A DNA stretch of 64,000 nt from Rufibacter tibetensis (GCF_001310085.1 NZ_CP012643.1:4594001-4658000); one strand, 5' to 3'. Positions 31,569 to 41,133 are shown, counted from the first letter of the stretch. The notes: a model not told the origin generated them from the sequence alone. Made by a program: numbers and translations.

Positions 31569-32711
31569 GTGGCGATGATTCGAAAACGAATTCTGCTGGC
31601 CTCTCTTCTGAAGCCAGTTTCTGACTCCCGTTTATATGAGAAAATTGGAAAAAGCCTGGCAAAACTCCCCCAGGTAGAAGTACATGTAGCAGGTTTCCAG
31701 AGCCTCACTCCTGCTGATGAAACCAACATCACCTTCCACCCGGTATTTTCATTCAAGCGTTTATCTTTTGGCCGGTTCTCCGCACAAAAATCGTTTTGGG
31801 ACCTTATTTCAAAAATAAAGCCCGAAGTGCTGATAGTAGCTACTCATGAATTACTGCCAGTAGCCTGGTTGTATTGCAAACAGTCCTCCTGTAAAATGGT
31901 GTATGACGTGCAGGAGAATTATTTCCTGAACCTTACCACGCAACAGGTATATCCGGGCGTTGCAGGAAAAGCTTTGGGGCAGGTTGTCCGTGAAATAGAA
32001 AAAATCATTGCCCCTTCTATAAACCATTTCTTCCTGGCCGAAAAGGCGTATGCCAAAGAGTTGCCTTTTCTGGGGAGCAGGATTACAGTTATACAAAACA
32101 AATACCTTCCGCCTTCCAATTCAATAAAGCTAGAAAGAGAGGTACCAGTATCTATAAAAGATATCAAGCCTTTACGCTTGTTGTATTCAGGTACCATTTC
32201 TAAACTATATGGGGTATTAGATGCGGTCAATTTCACAAAACAGCTGCGTACCTGGGTGCCCCAGACTGAACTGACCATCATTGGTTATTGTGCAGACAAG
32301 AAGTTTCTAGTAGAACTCAAAAAGCATATTCAACACTTGCCCTTTGTACGACTTATTGGAGGTGATGCTTTGGTGCCACACCAGAAAATCTTAATTCAGG
32401 AACAACAGCACCACATTGGCCTCCTGCCCTATCACCCGCACCCCAGCACCTTCACGTGTATTCCCACCAAACTATATGAGTACATCGGCAATGGGTTGGT
32501 AGTGGTAGCAGAGGAAAATCCATTATGGGCAGAGATCCTACAAAACTCAAATGCAGGAATATGCCACTCTTTCGCTAAAGAGTTAACACAAGCTGGCGTA
32601 GAGAACCTAATAAGAGGAACCTTCTACCAAAATGGTATCCCTGAAGATGTTTTCTGGCGCGAAGAAGAGTCAAAAGTGCAACGTGTCGTCCTTGACTTAC
32701 TAGAGCAATAG
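31569..32711 (+). CDS. Glycosyltransferase-like protein (GT4/GT-B type)
   Basis: 380 residues from a GTG; an ATG six bases later is equally possible. The N-terminal half contains KMVYDVQENYFLNLT (about 99-113), typical of the first Rossmann domain of GT-B enzymes. The C-terminal half has LRLLYSGTISKLYGVLDAV (about 201-219), IGLLPYHPHPSTFTCIPTKLYEYI (about 290-313) and the ENPLWAEIL region. This is the pattern of GT4-type transferases using nucleotide sugars. Acceptor and sugar are unknown; there are no neighbouring surface-polysaccharide genes. Confidence 0.78.
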   Translation: MAMIRKRILLASLLKPVSDSRLYEKIGKSLAKLPQVEVHVAGFQSLTPADETNITFHPVFSFKRLSFGRFSAQKSFWDLISKIKPEVLIVATHELLPVAWLYCKQSSCKMVYDVQENYFLNLTTQQVYPGVAGKALGQVVREIEKIIAPSINHFFLAEKAYAKELPFLGSRITVIQNKYLPPSNSIKLEREVPVSIKDIKPLRLLYSGTISKLYGVLDAVNFTKQLRTWVPQTELTIIGYCADKKFLVELKKHIQHLPFVRLIGGDALVPHQKILIQEQQHHIGLLPYHPHPSTFTCIPTKLYEYIGNGLVVVAEENPLWAEILQNSNAGICHSFAKELTQAGVENLIRGTFYQNGIPEDVFWREEESKVQRVVLDLLEQ

Positions 32712-32726
32712 CTTTCTAAAAATTAA

Positions 32727-32742
32727 TTTAGGCAAACCTAAA
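32727..32742. promoter_or_regulatory. DtxR/MntR-type operator candidate
   Basis: TTTAGG-CAAA-CCTAAA is a perfect 6-bp inverted repeat with a 4-bp centre. It has the AGG...CCT half-sites of DtxR/IdeR/MntR boxes. It lies about 20 bp upstream of a Bacteroidota -7 like element and 34 bp before the KAS III gene, at the head of the run that includes a DtxR-family regulator and metal transporter. Confidence 0.6.
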
Positions 32743-32760
32743 CTTTTATTTCCATACACG

Positions 32761-32768
32761 TATATTTG
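32761..32768 (+). promoter_or_regulatory. Bacteroidota -7 element candidate (TANNTTTG)
   Basis: TATATTTG matches the TAnnTTTG consensus of the Bacteroidota primary sigma factor. The start codon is 8 bp downstream of it, so the transcript would have a very short leader. The palindrome at 32727-32742 overlaps the expected -33 position. Confidence 0.5.
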
Positions 32769-32775
32769 ACAAACT

Positions 32776-33786
32776 ATGGCAAAAGAATTAAGAAACTCAC
32801 GTATTTCTGGCCTTGGCCACTATGTACCTGAAAAGGTGGTAAAGAACGTAGATTTGGAGAAACTGATGGACACATCAGATGCCTGGATTGTAGAGCGAAC
32901 AGGAATAAATGAACGCCGGTACTTTGAACCTGGCAAAGACACTACTGCCAACATGGCGGCAAATGCTGCTATAAAGGCGTTAGAAAAAGCTGGTCTGGAG
33001 GCAAAGGACCTGGACATGATTGTGTTTGCGACGCTTAGCCCTGATTATTTTTTCCCGGGTTCAGGCGTTTTGCTGCAGCGTGAACTGGGCATTTCAGACA
33101 TCCCTTGTTATGATGTTCGGAACCAATGTTCCGGGTTTATTTATGCGCTTTCATTAGCAGACCAGTTTATCAAAACCGGTATGTATGACAACGTGTTGGT
33201 AGTGGGTTCTGAAATACACTCTTCCGGCCTGGACTTCTCTGACCGGGGCCGGGCAGTGTCGGTAATTTTTGGTGATGGTGCAGGGGCAGCGGTACTCACT
33301 CCTTCTGATAGCTTGGACAAAGGTATTCTTTCCACGCACTTACACGCTCAGGGCGAGTTCGCCGAGGAGTTAATGGCAGTAGGGCCGTCCAGTAACGAAC
33401 CAGAGCGCATCACGCACCAGATGATTGATGATGGGACCATCTTCCCTATCATGAACGGAAGCACCGTGTTCAAACACGCGGTCACCAGGTTCCCGGAGGT
33501 GATCAATGAAGCTCTTTCCCACAACGGGGTAACGGCAGATGATCTGGACTTAGTGGTTCCTCACCAGGCAAACCTGCGGATCACCCAGTTTATTCAGCAA
33601 AAGATGAAGCTGCCTGAAGATAAGATCTTCAGCAACATCCAGAAATACGGAAACACCACGGCTGCATCTGTTCCAATAGCGTTTTCTGAGGCTTTTGAGG
33701 AAGGAAGAGTAAAAGAAGGAGACCTGATCTGCCTGGCGGCGTTTGGAAGTGGATTCACTTGGGCTTCTGCCTTGATACGCTGGTAA
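32776..33786 (+). CDS. 3-oxoacyl-ACP synthase III family protein (KAS III/FabH-like)
   Basis: 336 residues. The Cys-His-Asn triad is readable: C118 in RNQCSGFIY, H263 in VVPHQANLRI and N293 in YGNTTAASVP. DAWIVERTGINERR near 35-48 is a KAS III hallmark. It condenses an acyl-CoA with malonyl-ACP to start or extend acyl chains. It is followed after 3 bp by the DtxR-family gene, so it appears to head a metal-regulated transcription unit, which is unusual for a housekeeping fabH. It may be an accessory KAS III rather than the main initiator. Confidence 0.87.
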   Translation: MAKELRNSRISGLGHYVPEKVVKNVDLEKLMDTSDAWIVERTGINERRYFEPGKDTTANMAANAAIKALEKAGLEAKDLDMIVFATLSPDYFFPGSGVLLQRELGISDIPCYDVRNQCSGFIYALSLADQFIKTGMYDNVLVVGSEIHSSGLDFSDRGRAVSVIFGDGAGAAVLTPSDSLDKGILSTHLHAQGEFAEELMAVGPSSNEPERITHQMIDDGTIFPIMNGSTVFKHAVTRFPEVINEALSHNGVTADDLDLVVPHQANLRITQFIQQKMKLPEDKIFSNIQKYGNTTAASVPIAFSEAFEEGRVKEGDLICLAAFGSGFTWASALIRW

Positions 33787-33789
33787 AAA

Positions 33790-34449
33790 ATGCAAAGTAC
33801 TGCAGAAGAAAACTACATAAAAGCCATCTATAAGTTGTCTGGCAGCGGAGCCAACGCGGTAAGCACCACCGGGCTTTCTGAAACGCTGGAAACAAAACCT
33901 GCCTCGGTAAGCGACATGCTGCGCAAGTTAAGCGCTAAGAACCTGGTGCATTACGTGAAATACCACGGCGTGCAGCTCACCGAGGAAGGACAGCGGGTGG
34001 CACTTAAAATCATAAGAAAACACCGGCTTTGGGAAGCATTTCTGGTGCAGAAGCTCCACTTCAGTTGGGACGAGGTACACGAAGTGGCTGAGCAGATGGA
34101 ACACGTCAAATCTGAGCTACTCATACAACGCCTGGACGAGTTCCTGGGCCACCCACGCGTGGATCCTCACGGAGACCCTATCCCCACTGAGGCAGGTGAG
34201 CTACGTGAGTTGGAACAACGGACGCTGGCCTCACTGGCTGTAGAGCAACAAGGCGTGGTATGCCGGGTAAAAGACTCACAACCTGCCTTTCTGCAATACC
34301 TGAACCGAATGGGCATTCAGATTGGGTCTAATTTGAAAGTAGTAGACAAGATACCTTATGATAACTCATTGGAGATCAAAATAGATAAAACTAAATCAGT
34401 GATTTTGTCTTCAGACGTTCTGGAGAAAATATTCGTCATCAATCCTTGA
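33790..34449 (+). CDS. DtxR/MntR family metal-dependent transcriptional regulator
   Basis: 219 residues. Winged helix at 5-65 (AEENYIKAIYKLS, VSTTGLSETLETKPASVSDMLRKLSAKNLV), dimerisation and metal-binding region with RKHRLWEAFLVQKLHFSWDEVHEVAEQMEH (about 76-105) and HPRVDPHGDPIP, then an SH3/FeoA-like C-terminal domain (about 140-219). DtxR-family proteins repress metal uptake when loaded with Mn or Fe. Sits 3 bp after the KAS III gene and 22 bp before the substrate-binding lipoprotein start, so it probably controls its own operon through the palindrome at 32727-32742. Confidence 0.92.
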   Translation: MQSTAEENYIKAIYKLSGSGANAVSTTGLSETLETKPASVSDMLRKLSAKNLVHYVKYHGVQLTEEGQRVALKIIRKHRLWEAFLVQKLHFSWDEVHEVAEQMEHVKSELLIQRLDEFLGHPRVDPHGDPIPTEAGELRELEQRTLASLAVEQQGVVCRVKDSQPAFLQYLNRMGIQIGSNLKVVDKIPYDNSLEIKIDKTKSVILSSDVLEKIFVINP

Positions 34450-34471
34450 GGTGCGTTCTAGCGCTGCTTTT

Positions 34472-35416
34472 ATGAAATTAGGCCTGAAACGTTGGTCCTT
34501 TAGTACTTTTCTTCTTTTGCTCCTGCTGTGTGCAGCCTGCGCTCCCAAGGATACCCCCGGAGCCATAGCCCACCAGCAGGGTAAAATGTATATTGTTACC
34601 ACCACTGGTATTCTTAGGGATGCAGTGGCCAATGTGGTAGGTGACAGGGCAGTTGTATCCGCTTTGATGGGCCCTGGGGTTGATCCGCACTTGTACAAAG
34701 CTGCCTTAGGCGATTTGCAGACCTTGCGGGAGGCTGATGTCATTATCTACAATGGTTTGCATTTAGAAGGCACAATGGGAGAAGTACTGGAAAAACTGGC
34801 GCGCCAGAAAGTAGTATGGGCCGCAGCTGAAGGGCTCCCTGAAGACCTCCTCCGCAAAACCCCTGAATTTCAGGACAGCCATGACCCCCATATATGGTTT
34901 GATGTGAGCCTCTGGAGCAAAGTGGTTGAGCTTCTTTCTCAAAGGCTGCAGAAACAAGACCAGCAGAATGCCATACAATACCAGGAGAACACCATACGCT
35001 ATCTGGCTACACTAGACAGCCTGCACCAATGGACCAAAACAGAGATTGCAGCTATTCCTGCGCAGCAACGCATTCTGATTACTGCGCATGATGCCTTCGG
35101 GTATTTTGGTGATGCATATAAAATTCAGGTGCAAGGTTTACAAGGCATTTCCACCGTATCTGAGTTTGGTTTACAAGATGTTTCCTCCCTGGTGAACTTC
35201 ATTGTGAACAGAAAAGTAAAAGCGGTATTTGTGGAGAGTTCTGTTTCACAGAAAGCCATTGAGGCGGTGCTAGAAGGATGCCGCCAGAAAGGTCATCAAA
35301 TAAACCTTGGGGGAACACTCTATTCTGATGCCTTGGGAGAGGAGAATGGGCCGGCGGGAACCTACGTGGGAATGGTGCAGGTGAATGTTGGCAAGATAGT
35401 GAAAGCATTGAAGTAA
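34472..35416 (+). CDS. Metal ABC transporter substrate-binding lipoprotein (TroA/ZnuA/MntC type)
   Basis: 314 residues from the ATG at 34472; a GTG at 34451 precedes the signal peptide and is less likely. Lipobox CAACA with LLCAAC (Cys near 19). Metal-binding residues expected in this family are present in MGPGVDPHLYKA (His), NGLHLEG (His), ILITAHDAFGYFG (His) and a C-terminal TLYSDALG (Asp). No long His-rich loop typical of ZnuA is present, which slightly favours Mn or Fe. Delivers metal to the ATPase/permease encoded downstream. Confidence 0.9.
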   Translation: MKLGLKRWSFSTFLLLLLLCAACAPKDTPGAIAHQQGKMYIVTTTGILRDAVANVVGDRAVVSALMGPGVDPHLYKAALGDLQTLREADVIIYNGLHLEGTMGEVLEKLARQKVVWAAAEGLPEDLLRKTPEFQDSHDPHIWFDVSLWSKVVELLSQRLQKQDQQNAIQYQENTIRYLATLDSLHQWTKTEIAAIPAQQRILITAHDAFGYFGDAYKIQVQGLQGISTVSEFGLQDVSSLVNFIVNRKVKAVFVESSVSQKAIEAVLEGCRQKGHQINLGGTLYSDALGEENGPAGTYVGMVQVNVGKIVKALK

Positions 35417-35529
35417 AGCCTTCAAGGTAAAAGGGGAATAGATGGTATGATTCAGTATAAGCTTTTGATTCATACTACTTAAAAGCGACTAAAGAAAAGC
35501 AGTCATTTAATTTAAAATGATATAAACCC

Positions 35530-36333
35530 ATGATACAACACGTGACGGATCCGGTTTTGGAGGTGCATGATTTGACGGTGAGTTATCAGCGGAAGCCGGT
35601 GCTGTGGGATGTGGATTTAACGTTGCCCAAAGAAGCTTTGGTAGGCATTATTGGACCAAATGGAGCCGGGAAATCTACCTTAATCAAAGCCGTAATGGGC
35701 TTACTCCCCTTAAACAGTGGTTTTGTAGAACTGTTTGGAAAACCCTTAGATGAAGTACGAAAGAAGGTAAGCTATGTGCCCCAGCGTGAGTCTGTGGACT
35801 GGGATTTCCCAGCTTCTGCGCTAGATGTGGCCATGATGGGCACCTACGGTAGTTTAGGCCTTTTCAGACGGCCTGGAGCTAGAGAAAGAAAGCTAGCCAT
35901 GGAGGCTCTGGAGAAAGTAGGGATGCAGGACTTTGCGAACCGGCAGATTTCCCAGCTGTCAGGTGGACAGCAGCAGCGGGTGTTCCTTTCCAGGGCGCTG
36001 GCCCAGGATGCAGATCTATACCTCATGGACGAGCCATTTGCCGGAGTTGACATTGCCACCGAGACAGCCATTATTGAGCTGTTGCGCCAAATGCGGGAAA
36101 CTGGTAAAACAGTGGTAGTGGTGCACCATGACCTTCAATCGGCACAGGATTACTTTGACTGGATCATTTTGTTGAACATGCGCCTGGTGGCGTCAGGCCC
36201 AACAGATGAAACCCTCACTCCTGCTTTGCTGGAGAAAACCTACGGGGGACGTTTAACTGAGCTTAGCCGAGTAAGTGAGCTTCTGCACAAGAAGAACTTC
36301 CCCATCAGAGAAACCAAACCTACCCGCAGATGA
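35530..36333 (+). CDS. Metal ABC transporter ATP-binding protein
   Basis: 267 residues. Walker A GPNGAGKST (about 37-45), signature LSGGQQQR (about 143-150), Walker B LYLMDEPFAGVD and H-loop VVVVHHD. Powers import of Mn/Zn/Fe with the two permeases. The 3' end overlaps the next gene by ATGA (4 bp). The 113-bp gap upstream is the only sizeable one in the operon, and contains a weak inverted repeat, so an internal promoter is possible. Confidence 0.93.
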   Translation: MIQHVTDPVLEVHDLTVSYQRKPVLWDVDLTLPKEALVGIIGPNGAGKSTLIKAVMGLLPLNSGFVELFGKPLDEVRKKVSYVPQRESVDWDFPASALDVAMMGTYGSLGLFRRPGARERKLAMEALEKVGMQDFANRQISQLSGGQQQRVFLSRALAQDADLYLMDEPFAGVDIATETAIIELLRQMRETGKTVVVVHHDLQSAQDYFDWIILLNMRLVASGPTDETLTPALLEKTYGGRLTELSRVSELLHKKNFPIRETKPTRR

Positions 36334-37622
36334 ATACGCTTTGGGAATTCCTGAGCATGTCAGACGCCAACGTCCGGTTTGTGACCATTGGCTCTATTCT
36401 GTTAGCGGCTTCCTCGGCGGTGGTGGGGTGCTTTACCGTGCTCCGCAAAAGAGCCTTAGTAGGCGATGCCGTGGCGCATGCGGTATTGCCCGGAGTTTGC
36501 CTGGCCTTCATTTTAACCGGTGAGAAAAACCCGTTGATCTTACTATTTGGCTCATTCCTGACAGGGTGGTTATCGTTGATCATCATTGATGCTATCACGG
36601 CTAACAGCCGGATCAAAGAAGACACAGCTATAGGCCTGGTTTTATCCGTATTCTTCGGGATTGGCATTCTTTTGCTTACTTCCATTCAACATTCAGGAAA
36701 TGAGAACCAGAGTGGGTTAGATAAATTCCTGTTCGGGAGTGCTGCGGCCTTAGTGGGCCAGGACCTAATTACTTTTGGCGCAGTAGCGGTGTTGCTGCTG
36801 GTGAGTGTGGTCCTGCTGTACAAAGAATTCAAATTGATCAGTTTTGATATGGCGTATGCCCGCACCATCGGTTTACCGGTGCGGGGACTGGAGCTGTTGT
36901 TGACCACCTTAACAGTTTTGGCTGTAGTGGTGGGCATTCAATCCGTAGGCGTGGTATTAATGTCTGCGATGCTGATTACGCCCGCCGCCGCCGCCCGCTT
37001 CTGGACCGATCGGCTAGGGTTCATGGTAGTGATTGCTGCTGTGATGAGCGCCTTCTGCGGTGCAGCGGGAGCTTTTGTATCCTTTACTGCCCCTGCTATG
37101 CCTACCGGCCCCTGGATTGTGATGCTCTTGTCTTTGCTTGCCATTTTCTCGTTCATCTTGGCTCCAAAGAAAGGGTTATTGGCGCGCTACCTTTTGCAAC
37201 GGCGTATGCGCAACCAAATGACAAGGGAGAATATCTTGAAAACCTTGTTCCTGTTAGGCGAAACCAAAGAAGATTACGCCCATAGCTACTCTAGGCAACA
37301 AATAATGGAGCGCCGCCAATTGCCTCTCCTCCGGATGAAAGATGGTTTAAAGTCCCTTTGCAGAAAACATCTCATAAAGAAGAACGCAACGGGTTGGGCT
37401 TTGACTGAAGCCGGTAAAAAAGAAGCCCAGCGAGTGGTACGACTGCACCGCCTCTGGGAACTGTACCTTACTGAGTATTTACAGGTGGCTTCAGACCATG
37501 TGCATGAAGACGCTGAATCCATTGAACACGTGTTAACCCCAGAACTGGAAAAACGACTCGAAGAACTCCTGAACTATCCAACTTCAGATCCCCACCAAAC
37601 CACTATTCCTCAACAACCATGA
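36330..37622 (+). CDS. Metal ABC permease fused to a C-terminal DtxR-like domain
   Basis: 430 residues. The first 285 form an ABC-3 family permease with about eight helices (GDAVAHAVLPGVCLAF at 47-62; GVVLMSAMLITPAAAAR near 208-224). After APKKGLLARYLL the chain continues for 140 soluble residues resembling a DtxR winged helix plus dimerisation domain: QMTRENILKTLFLLGETKEDY, LTEAGKKEAQRVVRLHRLWELYL and DHVHEDAESIEHVL, which carry the His/Glu-rich pattern of the metal site. Ends near TSDPHQTTIP. Overlaps both neighbours by 4 bp. Confidence 0.9.
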   Translation: MNTLWEFLSMSDANVRFVTIGSILLAASSAVVGCFTVLRKRALVGDAVAHAVLPGVCLAFILTGEKNPLILLFGSFLTGWLSLIIIDAITANSRIKEDTAIGLVLSVFFGIGILLLTSIQHSGNENQSGLDKFLFGSAAALVGQDLITFGAVAVLLLVSVVLLYKEFKLISFDMAYARTIGLPVRGLELLLTTLTVLAVVVGIQSVGVVLMSAMLITPAAAARFWTDRLGFMVVIAAVMSAFCGAAGAFVSFTAPAMPTGPWIVMLLSLLAIFSFILAPKKGLLARYLLQRRMRNQMTRENILKTLFLLGETKEDYAHSYSRQQIMERRQLPLLRMKDGLKSLCRKHLIKKNATGWALTEAGKKEAQRVVRLHRLWELYLTEYLQVASDHVHEDAESIEHVLTPELEKRLEELLNYPTSDPHQTTIPQQP

Positions 37623-38509
37623 ACATAGATGCCTTTTGGATTATTTTGACGGGCGCCCTGGTTGCCATTTGCTGCAGCCTGTTGGGGTGCTTTCTGATCT
37701 TGCGCCGAATGGCCATGGTGGGTGATGCCATCTCCCATGCTGTTCTGCCTGGCATTGTGCTTGCCTTTCTGTTCAGTGGCTCCCGTGAGGTATGGACCAT
37801 GTTAATAGGTGCCGCTTTGCTTGGTGTTGCTTGTACCTTTTTAATTGAATTCTTCCACAAAAAGGCTAACGTTCAGGCCGATGCTTCTATAGGAGTCACT
37901 TTTACCTGGTTGTTTGCCTTGGGCATAATTTTAATCTCAGTGTTTGCCGGTAAGGTAGACCTTGACCAGGATTGCGTACTTTATGGGGAAATAGCCTACG
38001 TTCCATTAGACATATGGCTTACAGAAAACGGCACTAACCTAGGCCCTAGAACAGTATGGATTATAGGAGGAGTATTGGTGGTGTTGCTTACGTTTATAGG
38101 CTTATTTTTCAAGCAATTATACCTAACCTCCTTTGACCCTGCTTTTGCAGCTGCCATTGGTCTTTCCACTACTCTCTGGTACTACCTGCTTATGGGAGCT
38201 GTGTCTTTAACCACAGTGGCAGCATTTGAATCTGTGGGAGCTATTCTGGTGGTGGCGTTAATGGTAGGCCCTCCTGCTACTGCTTACCTGCTCACCGATG
38301 ACCTTAAGAAGATGCTCCTTATCTCAGCTGGAGCGGGTATCATAGCTTCTGCAGCAGGCTTTTACCTGGCTTTATGGTTAAACGGTTCAGTAGCCGGAGC
38401 TATCTCTGCCATTATTGGGGTACAGTTCCTGCTGGCATTTATCTTTTCACCAACCCATGGGCTTGTTTCCCGTCGGCAAAAGCTTGCTCCCCTTTCTCCC
38501 TCTTTATAG
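37619..38509 (+). CDS. Metal ABC transporter permease
   Basis: 296 residues, ABC-3 family with about eight helices. GDAISHAVLPGIVLAF near 38-53 parallels the first permease. It has no C-terminal regulatory region, so in the presumed heterodimer only one half carries the DtxR-like domain. Start overlaps the previous gene by ATGA. Last gene before a 19-bp-stem terminator. Confidence 0.92.
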   Translation: MNIDAFWIILTGALVAICCSLLGCFLILRRMAMVGDAISHAVLPGIVLAFLFSGSREVWTMLIGAALLGVACTFLIEFFHKKANVQADASIGVTFTWLFALGIILISVFAGKVDLDQDCVLYGEIAYVPLDIWLTENGTNLGPRTVWIIGGVLVVLLTFIGLFFKQLYLTSFDPAFAAAIGLSTTLWYYLLMGAVSLTTVAAFESVGAILVVALMVGPPATAYLLTDDLKKMLLISAGAGIIASAAGFYLALWLNGSVAGAISAIIGVQFLLAFIFSPTHGLVSRRQKLAPLSPSL

Positions 38510-38540
38510 TTTGATATCTTCTTAAATCTCAGTTTCCCAA

Positions 38541-38589
38541 AAAGCTTTGACTTTGCTTTATAAAACTAAGAAAGCAAAGTCAAAGCTTT
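38541..38589 (+). terminator. Terminator of the metal-transport operon
   Basis: 19-bp perfect stem (38541-38559 with 38571-38589) and 11-nt loop, ending TTTT. Confidence 0.85.
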
Positions 38590-38707
38590 TGGTGTGTTAA
38601 GTAATTTATTTTGACAAAATGCGATATTACCAAATTAAAATTTTAAATTTCCAAAATACTAATTTATCATAAAAACGGTTAAATTATTATACTAAATAGG
38701 ATTAATT

Positions 38708-41089
38708 ATGCCCTACTTGTTTTTCGTCTTTCACATCAGCCTACTAGGTATCATGTCGCAGTTTAACGGCTGTAGTCAAAGCCAGTCCGATACAAGCCCA
38801 GTAAATTCTTTAACTACAACGCAAGCTTCTGATGGAAGAATAACTGGGGTCATTCCGTACAACACTCAGTGGGCATACCAGTTAGATGCCTCTGACAATA
38901 ATTTTGATTTATGGTTTGACGGTACTCTGGGAGATGCCCCTGATACCCCCACTTCTTTTGATATGAAAGGGGTAATGGAGACCACAGAGACCATGTTCAC
39001 TTTTCCTCCCCAGATGGAAGTAGAACTTACCCAAATTAAGTTTTACGATGCTGAAGGCACTTCCTCTACCCCCATGCAGGTGCAGTTATTAATGGCAGAT
39101 GGAAAGCGAGTGGAGGGCGTGGTACCTAACTTTCACGGGAACCAATACAAAGCTTGGCTCACCCACGACATACCAGCCCAATATCAGAAAGTAAGGGCCG
39201 TAATTTTTCAAATGCCTAAGAACCCCATTCATGCTACCAATGAGGGGATCTACCCCAACGAGATCCAATTCATAGGTAGCTATAAAACATACACTCCCAA
39301 AACTGCACCTGTTACTCGGGTAGCTTTTAGGAACATGTATGGGGTGAATTCTTTTCCCTGGGATAACACGGGGAAGGAAGAAAACCTATCCTCTCCTTCA
39401 ACCTCTTCTCAGTTAGCTCGCTTTGAACAAATGGGCTGGAACCGGGCGTATGATGACTGGCACTTGTTTGAAGCCGTGAAAGATGATTACCGGTATGCCC
39501 CAACCCACAGTGGCGGCTGGGACCAGGACAGAGGCTTTGGCCGTTTAAAAGAAATGGGGGTGAAATCTATTCAGGCCCTTAAAACCATACCAGCTTGGAT
39601 TACGGAAACTTACCCTAAATCTCATGTAGACAAGGTTGAATACCGAAACGGTGAAAACGCCTACCACCCGTACAAGGGCAATGTGGCATTTTACAACAAC
39701 ACCTCTTCTTTTCCTGCCAATGGACAGACCAACCCCAAAGACTTTCCCTTCACCTCAAACAAGCCTACTATCTACATCGCAAATGACACCAAGCTATGTT
39801 ATACCTGGAACGGAAAGGAATATGTCTTAAAAACTACCAATGATGCTGTCAACTACTTAGACGTTTATACCAAAGAAACTGCCACAGACAAACACCCTGT
39901 TGGCGAACTCAAAAACCTTTTCAATAAGAACTTAGACCGAGACAGAGCTACCCCGGCCACATACCTGGCCTACGCACAATTAGCTTTCCAGTCTGCCGCC
40001 CGATATGGCACCAACAAAAACGTTGATCCTAAACTGGTTCTCACCCCTGACAAAAAAGTAGGGCTTGATTTGTTGGATGGAGTTGAGGCAGGAAACGAAC
40101 TGAACGCCCATTGGCATGGTAGAAAAAGATACATGAACCCCTATGAGCATGCAGCTTTTCTTTCAGCTTTCTATGATGGCCATAAGGGTACTATGGGACC
40201 AAGAGCAGGAGTAAAAAAAGCTGATCCAAACATGAAAGCCTACGTAGGCGGAATAGTTTCTGCCAATACAAGGTTCTACCGGGCTATGATTGATTGGTGC
40301 CGTGAAAACCGTGGATACAGAAAAGATGGCACCGTTGATATTCCATGGGATGTAGTAAAGTACCATCAATACACCAATTCTTCTGGACTTGAGCAGCACA
40401 GAAATGGCGCCCGGTTTGCTATTCCAGCAGACATGCACAAATCCGCTACTTCCAAAATACAGGAAATCAAGAACCTTCATTATAACCTGGTGGGTAGAAC
40501 CTTGCCTATTCACATTGGGGAGTTAGGTTATGATGTAGGCCCTTCAGAGCAAGGAGCTGCTGACATCAACAATTCGTCCTCCGGGTACAAGAGCTCCCGG
40601 AAACACACCCAGGGAGTCTGGACGTTACGGGATCAACTCACCTATGCCTTCCACGGGGTAGACGGGCTTCAGTTTTATATTCTGGAAGATCCCGTGTACA
40701 TAGAAGACCCATACTCCTCTAGTTCCATTTACGCTTCCTCAGGGTTCTTTGCCCGTAACTTCGGGAAGTACCCTAAGGAGAAAAGAACGGCGGCCTGGTA
40801 TTCCAGCCAGTTCCACCGCGAATTTGGGGATTACACTCCGCAGCAGTTAGTGAGCTCCTCTCCTATGGTGCTGAAATCTACCCGGCAGAAAAATGTAATG
40901 TATGCGCTTTGGCTACCTACCATGTCTGGAGAAACCAGCACCTACTCCCTGGCTCTACCTGGTGTTTCTTCTATTACCTTGTATACCTTGGTAGATGGGG
41001 CAGCCACTATGAAATGCCAGACGATTCCGGTGAAAGGCTCATACTCTGCAAAAATTTCTGAAACCCCCATCTTTGTGAAGGTAAATTAA
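38708..41089 (+). CDS. Putative glycoside hydrolase lipoprotein (clan GH-A-like)
   Basis: 793 residues. The N-terminal hydrophobic stretch ends FNGC (C22), a plausible lipobox. Residues about 45-195 look like a beta-sandwich carbohydrate-binding or discoidin-like domain; about 200-700 look like a TIM barrel. GVEAGNELN (E464) is the pattern of an acid/base Glu after Asn, and IHIGELGYD (E605) a nucleophile, the 4/7-strand spacing of clan GH-A. A C-terminal beta domain follows. The substrate is unknown and no sugar-utilisation genes are adjacent. The start could be later; the first ATG gives the best signal peptide. Confidence 0.65.
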   Translation: MPYLFFVFHISLLGIMSQFNGCSQSQSDTSPVNSLTTTQASDGRITGVIPYNTQWAYQLDASDNNFDLWFDGTLGDAPDTPTSFDMKGVMETTETMFTFPPQMEVELTQIKFYDAEGTSSTPMQVQLLMADGKRVEGVVPNFHGNQYKAWLTHDIPAQYQKVRAVIFQMPKNPIHATNEGIYPNEIQFIGSYKTYTPKTAPVTRVAFRNMYGVNSFPWDNTGKEENLSSPSTSSQLARFEQMGWNRAYDDWHLFEAVKDDYRYAPTHSGGWDQDRGFGRLKEMGVKSIQALKTIPAWITETYPKSHVDKVEYRNGENAYHPYKGNVAFYNNTSSFPANGQTNPKDFPFTSNKPTIYIANDTKLCYTWNGKEYVLKTTNDAVNYLDVYTKETATDKHPVGELKNLFNKNLDRDRATPATYLAYAQLAFQSAARYGTNKNVDPKLVLTPDKKVGLDLLDGVEAGNELNAHWHGRKRYMNPYEHAAFLSAFYDGHKGTMGPRAGVKKADPNMKAYVGGIVSANTRFYRAMIDWCRENRGYRKDGTVDIPWDVVKYHQYTNSSGLEQHRNGARFAIPADMHKSATSKIQEIKNLHYNLVGRTLPIHIGELGYDVGPSEQGAADINNSSSGYKSSRKHTQGVWTLRDQLTYAFHGVDGLQFYILEDPVYIEDPYSSSSIYASSGFFARNFGKYPKEKRTAAWYSSQFHREFGDYTPQQLVSSSPMVLKSTRQKNVMYALWLPTMSGETSTYSLALPGVSSITLYTLVDGAATMKCQTIPVKGSYSAKISETPIFVKVN

Positions 41090-41133
41090 GAAGCTAAACT
41101 GTATGGTTAGTAAGCTAGAAGGTATTGCAGGAT

